From positions 852,610 to 916,609 of the forward strand of contig JAQNBH010000004.1 of NCBI GenBank assembly GCA_028752905.1: DNA of 64,000 bases. The letters run 5' to 3'. Position numbers and translations under genes: made by a program. A model generated the notes under the pieces. The model saw nothing but the letters and a program-made list of their open reading frames with translations. It was not told the DNA's origin and searched no databases. Source of the stretch: Cladorhizidae sp. MBARI D1340-BT2 (Eukaryota > Porifera > Demospongiae > Poecilosclerida > Cladorhizidae). Shown here piece by piece: positions 35,812-46,539 of the stretch; positions within the stretch are counted from its first letter, which is position 1, and each line of letters begins with the position of its first letter.

Positions 35812-37332
35812 AATTCCTGGGGTTTATTAAAATTACAAAGATGGATGCTCAAACGATTGCTGATGTGGCTCTCTACACTTCAGAAATGGGGATTGAACAT
35901 GTCTTTTCTAGTTGGTCAAGGGTATGATGGAGCCTCTGTAATTAGTTCAAGTAAAAATGGAGTACAGGCTAAAGTAGCTGAAAAATACCCATGCCACCCA
36001 CATGTTCATTGCCGTTCACATGTTTTGAATCTTGCCATTTGCAGAAGTTGTACGGGTGTGCCATCTATCCGTAACCTTTTTGATGATATTCAAAAGTTGA
36101 CATGGTTTTTGTCTGGTAGTGCCAGCGTAAAGAATTTTTTGGGGAAGTTGCATCTACTGACCAAGAAAAGAGCTTCTTGACTTCTTGATGATTGAAGATG
36201 ATGATGAGCTTAGTGAGTAATAGAAGCAGGTTCAAGGAGGTATCATGTGCCTAAATTTTTGTGCCACCTGTTGGAGTGCAAGTCTTATAGCCAATATGTC
36301 ACAGTCTTAGTGACCATGGGCAGAATCAAAGTTATTAGCAGGGGAGAAGCTATAAGTGATGCTTGTTGATATATGCGGCTTCTAGAAGATAGCTTTGTTT
36401 CCTTAGTTCAGTGAAACTAGCTTTACAAGATATAAATAGTGGAACCCTACAGGGATGTAAACACTGCAAAGAAATCCATTCAGGATGCCAGAAAAGATGA
36501 CTGATGGGAGAAAGTTTGGAGAAGAATTGAAACGCTAGCCTTGACTATTAATTTAACACTGTTCGGCACCATCGAGTCAATGCAGGACAAGCTAGCCAGA
36601 CTCCTTCTGATTACTACAGAATCAATGTACATTATCCATTTATTGACCACGTGGAGGAGTTAGAAACACGATTTTCCAATAAGCATAAGGAAATTAGCAG
36701 CTGATTCTCTGATACCACTATATTTATCCAAACTGATAGTATCACTTCTTATTATTGGAAATTTATGTACTTGGAAGAGAAGACAGACTTTCCTGTTGAA
36801 ATAACTAAATGGAAAAAGTTTTATGGGTCTGTTTCACCTAAAAGGAGGCCAGGTACAGCTAGCTGTGCTCTCTATGAGTGTCATTCCCTGTAATTAATAA
36901 AATTTTAACAGTCTTTTTAACTCTGTGAGAAGTGTATCTTGTGAGAGTTCTTTTTCTGCTCTTCGTCGTCTAAAGCTTTGGACACGTTCTTCAAAGAAAG
37001 AAGAGGGATTATCAATGCTCTTGATTCATCGTGACACTCCATCATCAGAGGATATTTATGAAAGAAAGAACTGGAGATAAGTCAGTAAAATAAAAATGAG
37101 ATAACTCTGTCACATTCATTTTTAATCAGAACCGTGAACATTAAATTTTATTGTTGCATTTCGATATGTTTTTGTTAAAGTGTTCTAATGCTGTAATGTC
37201 ATGTACTCCTTTTTAGCCTCGTATATATGCACTTCACAAAATAGATTTAGCTGCATACTTGATGCAACCGCCTCACCAGTCAAATTTTCTTAGGTAACCC
37301 CCCCCCGGCAAATTTTCCTAGATACGGCCCTG
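35812..37332 (+). pseudogene. hAT transposase pseudogene, 3' half, with right terminus
   Basis: From 35812 the frame reads FLGFIKITKMDAQTIADVAL, then after a shift LVGQGYDGASVISSSKNGVQ and HPHVHCRSHVLNLAICRSC (hAT catalytic and CxxH region), ending at a stop near 36178. Further decayed pieces lead to SCESSFSALRRLKLWTRSSK and MLLIHRDTPSSEDIYERKNW (about 36937-37080), the C-terminal dimerisation motif. A hAT-like end AAATTTTCCTAGATACGGCC, then CTG, finishes at 37332. It is the continuation of 32114-33226; the join across the piggyBac lies within one conserved domain. Confidence 0.7.
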
Positions 37333-37904
37333 TTAAGGTAGTTCATCATTTATCGTGCGAGCTTCAATTGTTGGCTGGTGTTAGAATTGTGTTCTACAGA
37401 GAGCCAATCCTAACTATCAAGACAAGTTCAATTATTCACAGGTCATAAGAATTTAGACAACATTCAACATTACAGGTCGATACAGAATATAATGACTACA
37501 GAATATAATTACTACAGAATGTAATGACTACAGAATATAATGACTACAGAATATAATGATGAGAGAGTGGAGTCCGTGACAGAATACTTGCAGCATATTT
37601 GGTGACTGACGGCCTGGGTCTCTTATAGACCCAGGGTAGTCTCACAAGGATTACCATATAAGGGAAAACTAAAAACTGATAATAATAATTCAACCAATCA
37701 AAATAGAGTCATGTGCCTTTCCTAAACTATGTAATTAAAATGTGTGGTCAACTACCATATGACCTAATACACTGCATGTGTGTATTAATCAATAATGTGA
37801 GAGAGGGTTTGGTTGAGGGAGTGTTTTGTTAGGAGGTTCCTATATAACAAGATACAGCCCTGTTAAGGTAATTCATCATTTATCGTGCGAGCATCAATTG
37901 TCAG
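37319..37904. repeat. 60-bp direct repeat flanking a short segment
   Basis: AGATACRGCCCTGTTAAGG and TTCATCATTTATCGTGCGAG occur at 37319-37378 and again at 37845-37904. Between them a 16-bp repeat (GACTACAGAATATAAT, about five copies, 37485-37560) and plain sequence are found. Confidence 0.85.
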
Positions 37905-37919
37905 CTGGGCTTACAATTT

Positions 37920-38400
37920 GCAATGGCTCAATATCGGCCATTTGCACAAATCACGGCCATATCTTATTTCTTATCAACAAATCTCATCTCTGCTACCTCT
38001 GTATCACTGATGGACTCCAATTCAGTTCAATGACCTCGGGATCTTCTCATTGTTTCATCTCTATCCTGCCACTCCCATATCTTCTAAGACCTGTAAATTA
38101 CTTGGTCTTCTCTACGTCATTTTTACTGCTATTCAGACACTTCTATTCCTCTTCACTTCTCTTATCCATTCTCATCTGGTTTCCTCTGGGACTCAATCAT
38201 CCCATCTTTCATCTCAGAATACAATACTTTTCCTGTAAATTATGCAGTGAACATTGGCCCTGGGACTACGCTTCTCTTCTCACTAAGCTTCATCTTCCAT
38301 CTCTATCATCTCGCCGCCGTAATATCGTTTTAGCCTCCCACCATGCCTTGCCAACCTCCATGCTTCAACCTCCGATCCTTCCCCCTGTAATCGGCTGCTA
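37920..38400 (+). pseudogene. non-LTR reverse transcriptase C-terminal relic
   Basis: Pieces in two frames resemble the end of a LINE reverse transcriptase and its tail: SKTCKLLGLLYVIFTAIQTL with FLFTSLIHSHLVSSGTQ (the R-x-LG-LYR-F, LY-x-x-LVRPHLEY region), then EHWPWDYASLLTKLHLPSLS and SRRRNIVLA (the W-x-x-RL-x-x-L-x-LPSL-x-RR region). The polymerase core with its YxDD box is not present. An open frame of 191 codons spans the region but mixes the frames, so it is not taken as a gene. Confidence 0.5.
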
Positions 38401-38579
38401 ATCACATACAGAACTCGGGCCCAGAGGAAGCAATAAATTGATGGAAAAGGCACACATTATGACCACACACACAGTAACTGCAATACAGCATTGTCATATA
38501 TAGTGAATGATAAAAATGTTCTGTTAACTAGTGTAGGTCCTACTGGTCCACTACAGATATGATGCTCAGAATCTGAGAC

Positions 38580-40110
38580 GAAATCATTGACCACCTCTTG
38601 TAGTTCTAAAGAATCTGTGCATTTCCTTATGCACGTGAAGGATCAATAGATTTGTTAAGACTCTCCTGCTTCATAGTGGCTCTAAGATAAGTTTTCACTC
38701 AACAGAGTGCACGGAATCACCTTTCTGATGTGGCATTAGTTGCAGGCATCACCATAATCAATTGTAGTACCCAGACTACTTTTTTAAAAGGTCCCTTAGC
38801 AATTGAATATGCCTGGAAATGATCCCTGATATCAAAAATTGTAGTTGCTGTGGTAGCGTGTTATAAGTTGAGCTTTCAAATCATCTGGATTAAAATCATC
38901 CTTGCAGCAGATGTCACACACAACTTTAAATTCTTCCTCAAAATCTGCTGCATAACTGGCCTTGATAAGATACTGAATCAACTTTTATAACTTGTTTGAT
39001 CAAAGCGGTTCGCAATACAGTTAGTAGTATTATCTACAGTTTAATAATAAAGCTGGCGATAGTGATCCTTTGGAGTTTCATGAAATAGGTGATTATTTCC
39101 ACCTTCATCTAACCTTGCTGGCCTTTTTCACCGACATGGTAACTGGTGGTCCAATACTGCAGATTCAGCAAAATTCAAAACTTTTGGGTCATAAGCTTCT
39201 GGGTTGCATGTACGCTGCAGTATAGCAATAACTAGCTTTGCAAGTTGCTGGCTCAGTTGTTTTCTTCTGAAATTTGTTGAACTTAAATTGTCATAGTTAT
39301 GCAAGACCATTTCCCCAAGAAAAGTAGCAAATAAAAATTCAAAAGTTTGCATAGCTCTGTATACTTAACAACATCTACAACCTCTTCCCATGTTTGCAAA
39401 ATAACTTCATGGTTACTTTTAGCACTGGCTAAAGCATCAGCTCACAAAGTCCATCTGGTTGGACAGAGTAATCTCATTCCTGCTAAGAAACTGGTGTCAT
39501 CACCTGACAAACCCTGCAGCCAGCCCATCACACAAGTGAAGGAGGTGACGGCCAAGAATATCAGTGCTAGTGGAGGAGGTGCCGTTGTCTTGAAAGAGAC
39601 AGCTCTGAGTATGGCTGCCATGTCCGATCTTTCTGGAGACAGCCGAGTGAGAATCATGGATTAAGTCATGGTGTCTTTTTAATTCTCTAAACATCTCTTC
39701 CTTATGTGGGGAGAATTTTATAAGTTTAGTGACTTCATGAGTTACATCCTTGTTTTTTAATGGGTTTAGATACTTTTATGGCATCATTCACTAAGATTTA
39801 TAGAGTGGCCATAACAATGAGTATAGAGTGCCCAGGGCTCTTTATCCATTATCAACTTGGCCACCCCAGATCTAACTCCACTCATTGTACTGGCTCCATC
39901 ATAGCACTGTCCACGGACTTTGGAGTAAGGAATGTTGAGTCTACAGAGAAAATCTTCCATAACTTTTTTTTAATGTCATAGTCAATTGATGGGATTAATA
40001 AAGTTCAAGGAACTCTTCAAATACGTCGAAATCATTCATTACTGACCGAAAACCTAAAGTTGCTTGCTCACGATTAGAAACATCAGTCATTACATTCCAT
40101 CATTATGGTA
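38580..40110 (-). pseudogene. third hAT transposase pseudogene (DUF4371 type)
   Basis: Minus-strand pieces from high to low coordinate: MTDVSNREQATLGFRSVMN (about 40095, catalytic-core start), KRHHDLIHDSHSAVSRKIG, LCPTRWTL with ADALASAKSNHEVIL (about 39465-39410), FEFLFATFLGEMVLHNYDNL (39345-39290), YDPKVLNFAESAVLDHQLPC (39190-39130), and a C-terminal LTNLLILHVHKEMHRFFRTT (about 38650-38590). Order and motifs match hAT/ZMYM-like transposases. It has many stops and frameshifts. The region 38401-38579 before it shows nothing recognisable. Confidence 0.7.
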
Positions 40111-40187
40111 ATGAATGGAGATGACTGAATGGAGCTACAAATTCGTTTTGGATGGATATATATTAGTTTTCTTCTTCAGCCAGTCAT

Positions 40188-40315
40188 ATACTCTGGGATC
40201 TTCTTCAGCCAGTCATATACTCTGGGACCTTCTTCAGCCAAGTCATATACTCTGGGATCTTCTTATGCCAGTCATATACTCTGGAATCTTCTTCAGCCAG
40301 TCATATACTCTGGGA
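40188..40315. repeat. 29-bp satellite, reverse orientation, ~4.4 copies
   Basis: CAGCCAGTCATATACTCTGG plus GATCTTCTT is the reverse complement of the unit at 3255-3872. It joins the 68-bp array at about 40315 (CTCTGGGATTGACAATAGC). Confidence 0.93.
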
Positions 40316-41727
40316 TTGACAATAGCTCTATGGGGACACACACTGGACCAACATCACACTGGGTTGAGGCAGGTTGAAGTAGGTTGACAAAAGCTCTATG
40401 GGGACACACACTGGACCAACACCACACTGGGTGGAGGCAGGTTGAAGTATGTTGACAATAGCTCTATGAGGACACACACTGGACCAACACCGCACTGGGT
40501 GGAGGCAGGTTGAAGTAAGTTTGACAATAGCTCTATGGGGACACATACTGAACCAACACCAAACTGGGTTGAGGCAGGTTGAAGTAGGTTGACAATAGCT
40601 CTATGAGGACACACACTGGACCAACATCACACTGGGTGGAGGCAGGTTGAAGTAAGGTTGACAATAGCTCTTTGGTGGCACACACAGGACCAACATCACA
40701 ATGGGTTGAGACAGGTTGAAGTAGGTTAACAACAGCTCTATGGGGACACACACTGGACCAACACCACAGTGAGTTGAGGTCGGTTGACAATAGCTCTATG
40801 GGGACACACACTGGACCAACATCACACTGGGTGGAGGCAGGTTGAAGTATGTTGATAATAGCTCTATGGGAACACACACTGGATCAACACCACACTAGGT
40901 TGAGGCAGGTTGAAGTAGGTTGACAATAGCTCTATGGGGACACACACTGGACCAACATCACACTGGTTGGAGGCAGGTTGAAGTAGGTTGACAATAGCTC
41001 TATGAGGACACACAATGGACCAACATCACACTGGGTGGAGGCAGGTTGAAGTAGGTTGACAATAGCTCAATGGGGACACACACTAAACCACACCCACACT
41101 GGGTTGAGGCAGGTTGATGTAGGTTGATAGGTCTATGGGGACACACACTGGATCAACAACACACTAGGTTGAAGCAGGTTGAAGTAGGTTGACAATATTA
41201 GCTCTATGGGAACACACACTGGATCAACACCACACTAGGTTGAGGCAGGTTGAAGTAGGTTGACAATAGCTCTATGGGAACACACACTGGATCAACACCA
41301 CACTATAGGTTGCTCAAGGCAGGTTGAAGTAGGTTGACAATAGCTCTATGGGGACACACACTGGACCAACATCACACTGGGTGGAGACAGGTTTAAGTAG
41401 GTTGACAATAGCTCTATGGGGACACACACTGGACCAACACCACACTGGTTGGAGGCAGGTTTAAGTAGGTTGACAATAGCTCTATGGGGACACACACTGG
41501 ACCAACACCACACTGGGTGGAGGCAGGTTGAAGTAAGTTTGACAATAGCTCTATGGGGACACACACTGGACCAAAACCAAACTGGGTTGAGGCAGGTTGA
41601 AGTAGATTGACAATAGCTCTATTGGGGACACACACTGGACCAACACCACACTGGGTTGAGGCAGGTTGAAGTATGTTGAAAATAGCTCTATGGGGACACA
41701 CACTGGACCAACATCACACTGGTTGGA
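40316..41727. repeat. 68-bp satellite array III, ~21 copies, cut by a gap
   Basis: Same 68-bp unit and same strand as arrays I and II. Variant blocks match array I: the run at 41180-41727 (GACAATATTAGCTC, TAGGTTGCTCAAGGC variants) parallels 6120-6790. It runs into the N gap. Confidence 0.95.
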
Positions 41728-41827
41728 NNNNNNNNNNNNNNNNNNNNNNNNNNNNNNNNNNNNNNNNNNNNNNNNNNNNNNNNNNNNNNNNNNNNNNNNN
41801 NNNNNNNNNNNNNNNNNNNNNNNNNNN
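41728..41827. other. assembly gap, 100 N
   Basis: Exactly 100 N, the conventional size for a gap of unknown length. The left side is satellite and the right side the end of the Mutator-like gene, so the gap probably hides more satellite and the element border. Confidence 0.99.
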
Positions 41828-43972
41828 AAAACCCGCCAGTCTCGTACGAGGGTCCTTCTGCAGCCAGGTGTCCTTCCTCACGCGACAACTCTGTCATGTG
41901 AAGGTGCTGCCTATGAACCTTCATGGATTCCAAGGCCGTCCGCTCTGCCTTCCTTACTCTCAAAAGATCGGAATCCTCTAAGAACTTGGCAAGAAACGGA
42001 CCAACCGAAGAACCCACAAAGGACTCATAGAGAGAGGCAACACTCTTCATCCCGTGATTGAAAGTGATGACGGCCAAGAAAGCGGAGGTCATCACAGACG
42101 GCAAGTGTACATAATCTGTTTTGGGGCAACGCTTCCAGATTGTCGAGTTGAAAGACTCGTTCTGGTTCTGCGTTGCACCCAGCAGACACTTCTGTAGTAG
42201 TTCCTTGTCACAGAGCCGTGTGAAGACGGGTTTCACAAACTCAGCAAGTTGTTCAGGAATTGTGGGTGTGTGCTTGGGTACTGGCTCGCCTCTAGCAACA
42301 GCACGGTTGTGCTTGCACCAGGACTCCTCACCATCTGGACAATACTGGTGGTTTGGGTTGCTATCTGTGGAAGAGGAATGGTAGAACACTGCCCAACAAG
42401 CGGCCGTCATCGCTGCAAGGTTCCCCGGGTTGGCTCGTATGTGGTTCCCATAATATTGCTGCAGGCGCTTTATCACTGCCTCGGTGATACCTTTGGCACC
42501 AGTCCACGGGAGCTGCTTCCGAACCATCACTGGTTCTACAGAGGCGGCTGGGGCAATAGTCGACCCCCTGCCACGTTTTTTGGCTCTCCCCTTCCCCTCA
42601 GCACCTGCAGCAGCAGCTTTAGTAACATGGGTGGCTTTTTGGTCCACCACATAGCCAAACACAGGGGTCTTTTGCACCTCGAGCAAGGCCTTGCCCATGC
42701 ACTTTTGGACGTGCCCTACGCATTCATGCTTGACAATGGCAACTCCATCACCGTCTACTTGCTTTTCATTGAGCAACTTTACAGTTTTGGAGTCACCATC
42801 AGAAATGATCTGAGGAGAAAGAAACATAACAGTGAAATCAGGTGTAAAGTTATGCATAACTCGCACCGTTGTGTAGCGAAGTTTTAGTTTTTCTTCCGAC
42901 CGTTGCCAAATCCGCAGTGCACCTTCAGGCTCCATCATGGGCGAGGACCCATCATAGTTTTTATTGCACTTATCCTTGTGCCCGTCCCACCAGAGCCTGC
43001 ATGAATATATATATATAAATGTATATTATACATGTTTTGTGTGTGCATGTATGTATGAACCTGAACGCATCCGATAATTTGTCTAGTCCGTCATGAGCTG
43101 AGCAGTCTGGATAACCCTTGCTGAGGACTGCAATGTCAAGGACCTGTCCAGTCTCCTAAGACAGTACCGCCACAACACCATATGCCGCTGTGTGACCCCG
43201 CTTGGACCATGTTCCATCACAGGTGACAGTGATATCAATGACCTCCTCCTCTGAGACCCCTCTCAGCCTATGAAGGTGTGCAGAAGCACAAGCGAAACTG
43301 GCCTCAGCTTTCATTTCTGTTAGCCTAGCCAGCTCCCGATTGTGTTTGGAGAAGGCTGGCGCACTAAGTGATGGAGGCAATCCCACCACTCGGCAGAATG
43401 TATCCAGACCTTTGCTCCCCATGCCAACCAACCGGGCGGCAAGAACAGTCTTGGAGTTCACGCTTTTCGAGGACTGTGGATCTGAAAAAATGCTCTGGAT
43501 GTTACACTTAGGGTTAGTGCACATCAAGAACATCTTCGTCACCACGCCCCGGCGGTTACCCAAGTCTTCCCTTACCTCCATGGGAGAATAGCAGTCAGCA
43601 CACACAGTCTTCTTCACTGAAGCCTGCAATTCCTGACAGTCTATAATTCTGGACCCCTGCATTTCTGCACAAGTTTCAGAAGGAAGACTACCAAGAATGT
43701 CAGTCTCCAGCAAATCTAACTGGCTGCTTCCCCCCCGCATTCTCCACGGTTGATGGCATAGAGAGCGCCAGCTTCTTACCACTAGCTGTCAATGAAGGCG
43801 AAGGCAATTCACTCGCAGCAGTGGAAGAAGATGCCTCACTTGAAACATTCGACTGCCATGCTCCTTTGTTGGGTACTTGCCGCTTCCTTCTACGCTGACA
43901 GCGACTCTTGTAGAACTTTGGGCCTGAAGTAGACGCAGCAGAGCAAGGAGAAGTGAGCATTATCTGGCTCAA
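41828..43972 (-). pseudogene. Mutator-like transposase gene, near-intact with two lesions
   Basis: Exon 1 runs 43972-43061 and exon 2 42996-41828, joined by a 64-bp intron (donor TTCAG|GTTCAT at 43060, acceptor ATGCAG|GCTCTG). The phase is continuous and restores LWWDGHKDKCNKNYDGSSPM. Motifs: zinc ribbon CADC...CTNPKC, ITVTCDGTWSKRGH, IISDGDSKT, HQYCPDGEESWCKHNRA and ATQNQNESFNSTIWKRCPK, as in the Mutator-like transposase family widespread in invertebrates. The D, D and E of these motifs are likely catalytic (inference). Lesions: one extra base in the C7 run 43730-43736 shifts frame, and an in-frame TAG stands at 43156-43158. The C-terminus (YETGGF) reaches the gap. Confidence 0.75.
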
Positions 43973-44354
43973 GCGGGAAATGATTTACATGGGTGCCCCA
44001 CGTGGACTTGACCGGTGCGCAGTGCAATTAGAACGGGAAAAGTAGCTGCGCAGTTTCAATAGCTACCTTCTACGTCATATAAGCTTCATTTTGCACTATT
44101 TTTTCGAGTGCTGGGGGGGACGGGTCGCATTTTATGCCTCGAAGAAGTCAACGGTATGGTTTTTTCTTCGCTTCACTTCTCCCCAGCATTCTTGGGTCAA
44201 TGTTTGAAAAGTAATTGGAGGTGTGTGTGCAAAATCAATCATAACTTAGCAATGAAGCATCCAAATGACATAATAATTCACAAAGAGCAAGTTTATACAT
44301 GTAGGTACAATATGAGAGGAAAAAAGAAAAAGGGGAAAAAAGGAGGTTTAGTCC
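43973..44354. other. upstream flank of the Mutator-like gene, nothing else recognised
   Basis: A GC-richer stretch directly 5' of the gene (GGGTGCCCCACGTGGACTTG), then AT-rich sequence. It could hold the promoter and terminal repeat of the element, but the other end is lost in the gap, so no match can be made. Confidence 0.4.
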
Positions 44355-45234
44355 GGGGGGACTACACCTGAAACCACCAAAATTTGAATGCATTTTTGTA
44401 GCCATCATAACTTTCCCTCCCTTTCTTCTGTGAAGATACTTTTGATACCAACTTGTTGCTCATTCTGTGTGCTTTAAGATGATATGTGAAATGTCTCTAT
44501 AGGCACATTTTCTTAGAAGATACATCCAAAAAGGCAAGGGTCACTCCAAAAATTGCACCCCCCAAACTGCGGCGAGGATATTTCCCAAGTGCCTGGTCTA
44601 CAGATGCCCAAATTTGGTTTGTAGCTTACCAAGACATTTAGTTGTGATATAACAGAGGCATATTTTTCAACACATCTCTTGTTCATTAGTTCTAAGGCAT
44701 TTCATTTCCAACCACACAAAATAAACGCAAAATCTGTGACAGTCACCTCTTCTAATCACCATAACTCGGCAATGCTTCAAGTTTAAAAAAATATCAAACC
44801 GTTATATTACAGATCACTAAAAGAGCTCTCAAATGAATCCTCGAATATTGAAATTGAGTCAAGTGTGGCAAAGGTATGTTCGCCGCAAAATCAGAACAAA
44901 ATAGATTTTCAAAATTCCTGGCAATAATGTGTTGAAGGAGAGACAGTTGCATTTTTGGGGGAGAGTGACCCACATGTATTTCCCCCCCTTTTACCACTTT
45001 ATAACTCCATAGATTCCGTAAACTTCATGGTATGGACTTGATATATAGCTCAAAAGATAGATCTCTCTTTGTGCTCTCTGTTGATACTAAAATATTTTTC
45101 ATAGGTATAACTATAGCCAAGTTATAGGAGCTACAAGTGGAGGGAACCTCAAAAACCTGAATGCCTGAACTGGCAGTATAAATATCTCCTGATTGCCAAG
45201 TGCTACAGAATTGAAATTAGCACCAGTGGCTAGA

Positions 45235-45432
45235 GGAGGCCCTACTCTATTCAATGAGTGTTTTTATTAGGCGTTAAAATCTAAGTACTAAGTACGTGGT
45301 CAAGCGCCCCGGGTGGAAAATGAATTTCGTTAATAATCCATAAAACTCATTTTCCACCCGCACGCTTGACCACCTACTTACATTTTAGCGCCTTATGAAA
45401 ACACTCATTGAATAGAGTAGGGCTTCCTCTAG
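45235..45432. repeat. hairpin (palindrome) in the left arm of the foldback element
   Basis: CTACTCTATTCAATGAGTG ... GGTCAAGCGCCCCGGGTGG ... is mirrored by CCACCCGCACGCTTGACC ... CACTCATTGAATAGAGTAG, around a loop near 45335. Arms are about 95 bp, with extended imperfect pairing beyond. Confidence 0.88.
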
Positions 45433-46214
45433 CCACAGGCATTCAGGTTTTTGAGGTTCCCTCCACTTTAGGTCCAGTAACTAGGCTATAGTTATACCTA
45501 TGAAAAATATTTTTGTATCAACAGAGAGCACAAAGAGAGACCTATCTTTTGAGCTATATATCAAGTCCATACCAGGGTTGTATACAGAAATTTTGCCAAG
45601 GGGGGGCGAACTTGAGATATGGAAAAATAAGGGGGGGCGGAGAGCCTGGATGGTGCGGAAAGGGGACGTGCACCCTGGGCTTCCGCGTGGAGTACGAAAG
45701 TGTTTTACCCACAGGTATTTTTGCAGTACTAACTGTATATATAGCTGCTACTTATGATGGCATGCACTTTTTCTAAAATCTTTAGTACAACATTCCATCT
45801 TAAATATTTGCTGAAGTTGCATGCTACGGCAATCAGCATATATAGATTAGATAGTCACTTGTCACTCGTATAATGGAGGTGGGCTTTTGTGAAATCGAAT
45901 TATGTTGCATTCCATGCATTTTCTTACAAAATCATGGACAACAGGTTTCATACACAATTTTTCTCTAGTTCTCTAGGGGGGGGGGGGGGGGGGTGGAAAT
46001 GGTTGGTCACTTGGTGCCCTAATTTTTGTTAATATTTTCTTAACATGTTCATAAGTCGTAAAAGGGGGGTCTGGGGGGAAGATCCCCCCATATTTTTTTT
46101 TGCTTTTACAATGTCTGAGGATAGCTATTTTGACTGACTACCAATGGCATTATGCTATACCGAACTATGGCTAGACTGTATATATTTCTCGTGATATTGT
46201 AGCTGCTTGGAAAA

Positions 46215-46492
46215 AGGAGAGCATGTGTCATGACACGATGACATCACACACCACCACGTGCTCTCCTTTGTAGGTTTGTCACTTCTTTTGTTTCTCCTTC
46301 TTTCCCACTCCCTCTCTCTCAGTATTTTTAACTCAGTCCATTATGTCATGGTCTTCAAGTCTAATCTTAGACATGATGTCATCACACGCCACCACGTGTT
46401 CTCCTTTGTAGGTTTGTCACTTCTTCAGTTCCCTCCTTCTTTCCCACTCTCTCTCAGTATTTTTAACTCAGTCCATTATGTCATGGTCTTAA
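46215..46492 (+). promoter_or_regulatory. tandem ~130-bp upstream repeat of the hAT
   Basis: CACCACGTGCTCTCCTTTG and TCAGTATTTTTAACTCAGTCC with TTATGTCATGGTCTT occur twice (about 46240-46355 and 46375-46490), just upstream of the TATA box. Duplicated modules with CACGTG (E-box) and a pyrimidine tract suggest promoter or transposase-binding modules (inference). Confidence 0.55.
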
Positions 46493-46498
46493 AGTCTC

Positions 46499-46506
46499 TA
46501 TAAAAG
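46499..46506 (+). promoter_or_regulatory. TATA box (TATAAAAG) of the hAT transposase
   Basis: TATAAAAG lies 34 bp before the ATG at 46540. It is a canonical core promoter sequence, implying a very short 5' leader. Confidence 0.6.
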
Positions 46507-46539
46507 AAACCTTACTAGCTGATTTCTCTTCATATTAAT

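Noticed and set aside
37826..38401. A 191-codon membrane-like protein
   Set aside because: Parts in two frames match a reverse transcriptase tail; the hydrophobic look comes from a shifted frame.
41688..42938. One 416-codon frame through the gap into the satellite
   Set aside because: The last part is N and 68-bp satellite; the real Mutator-like C-terminus ends at or inside the gap.
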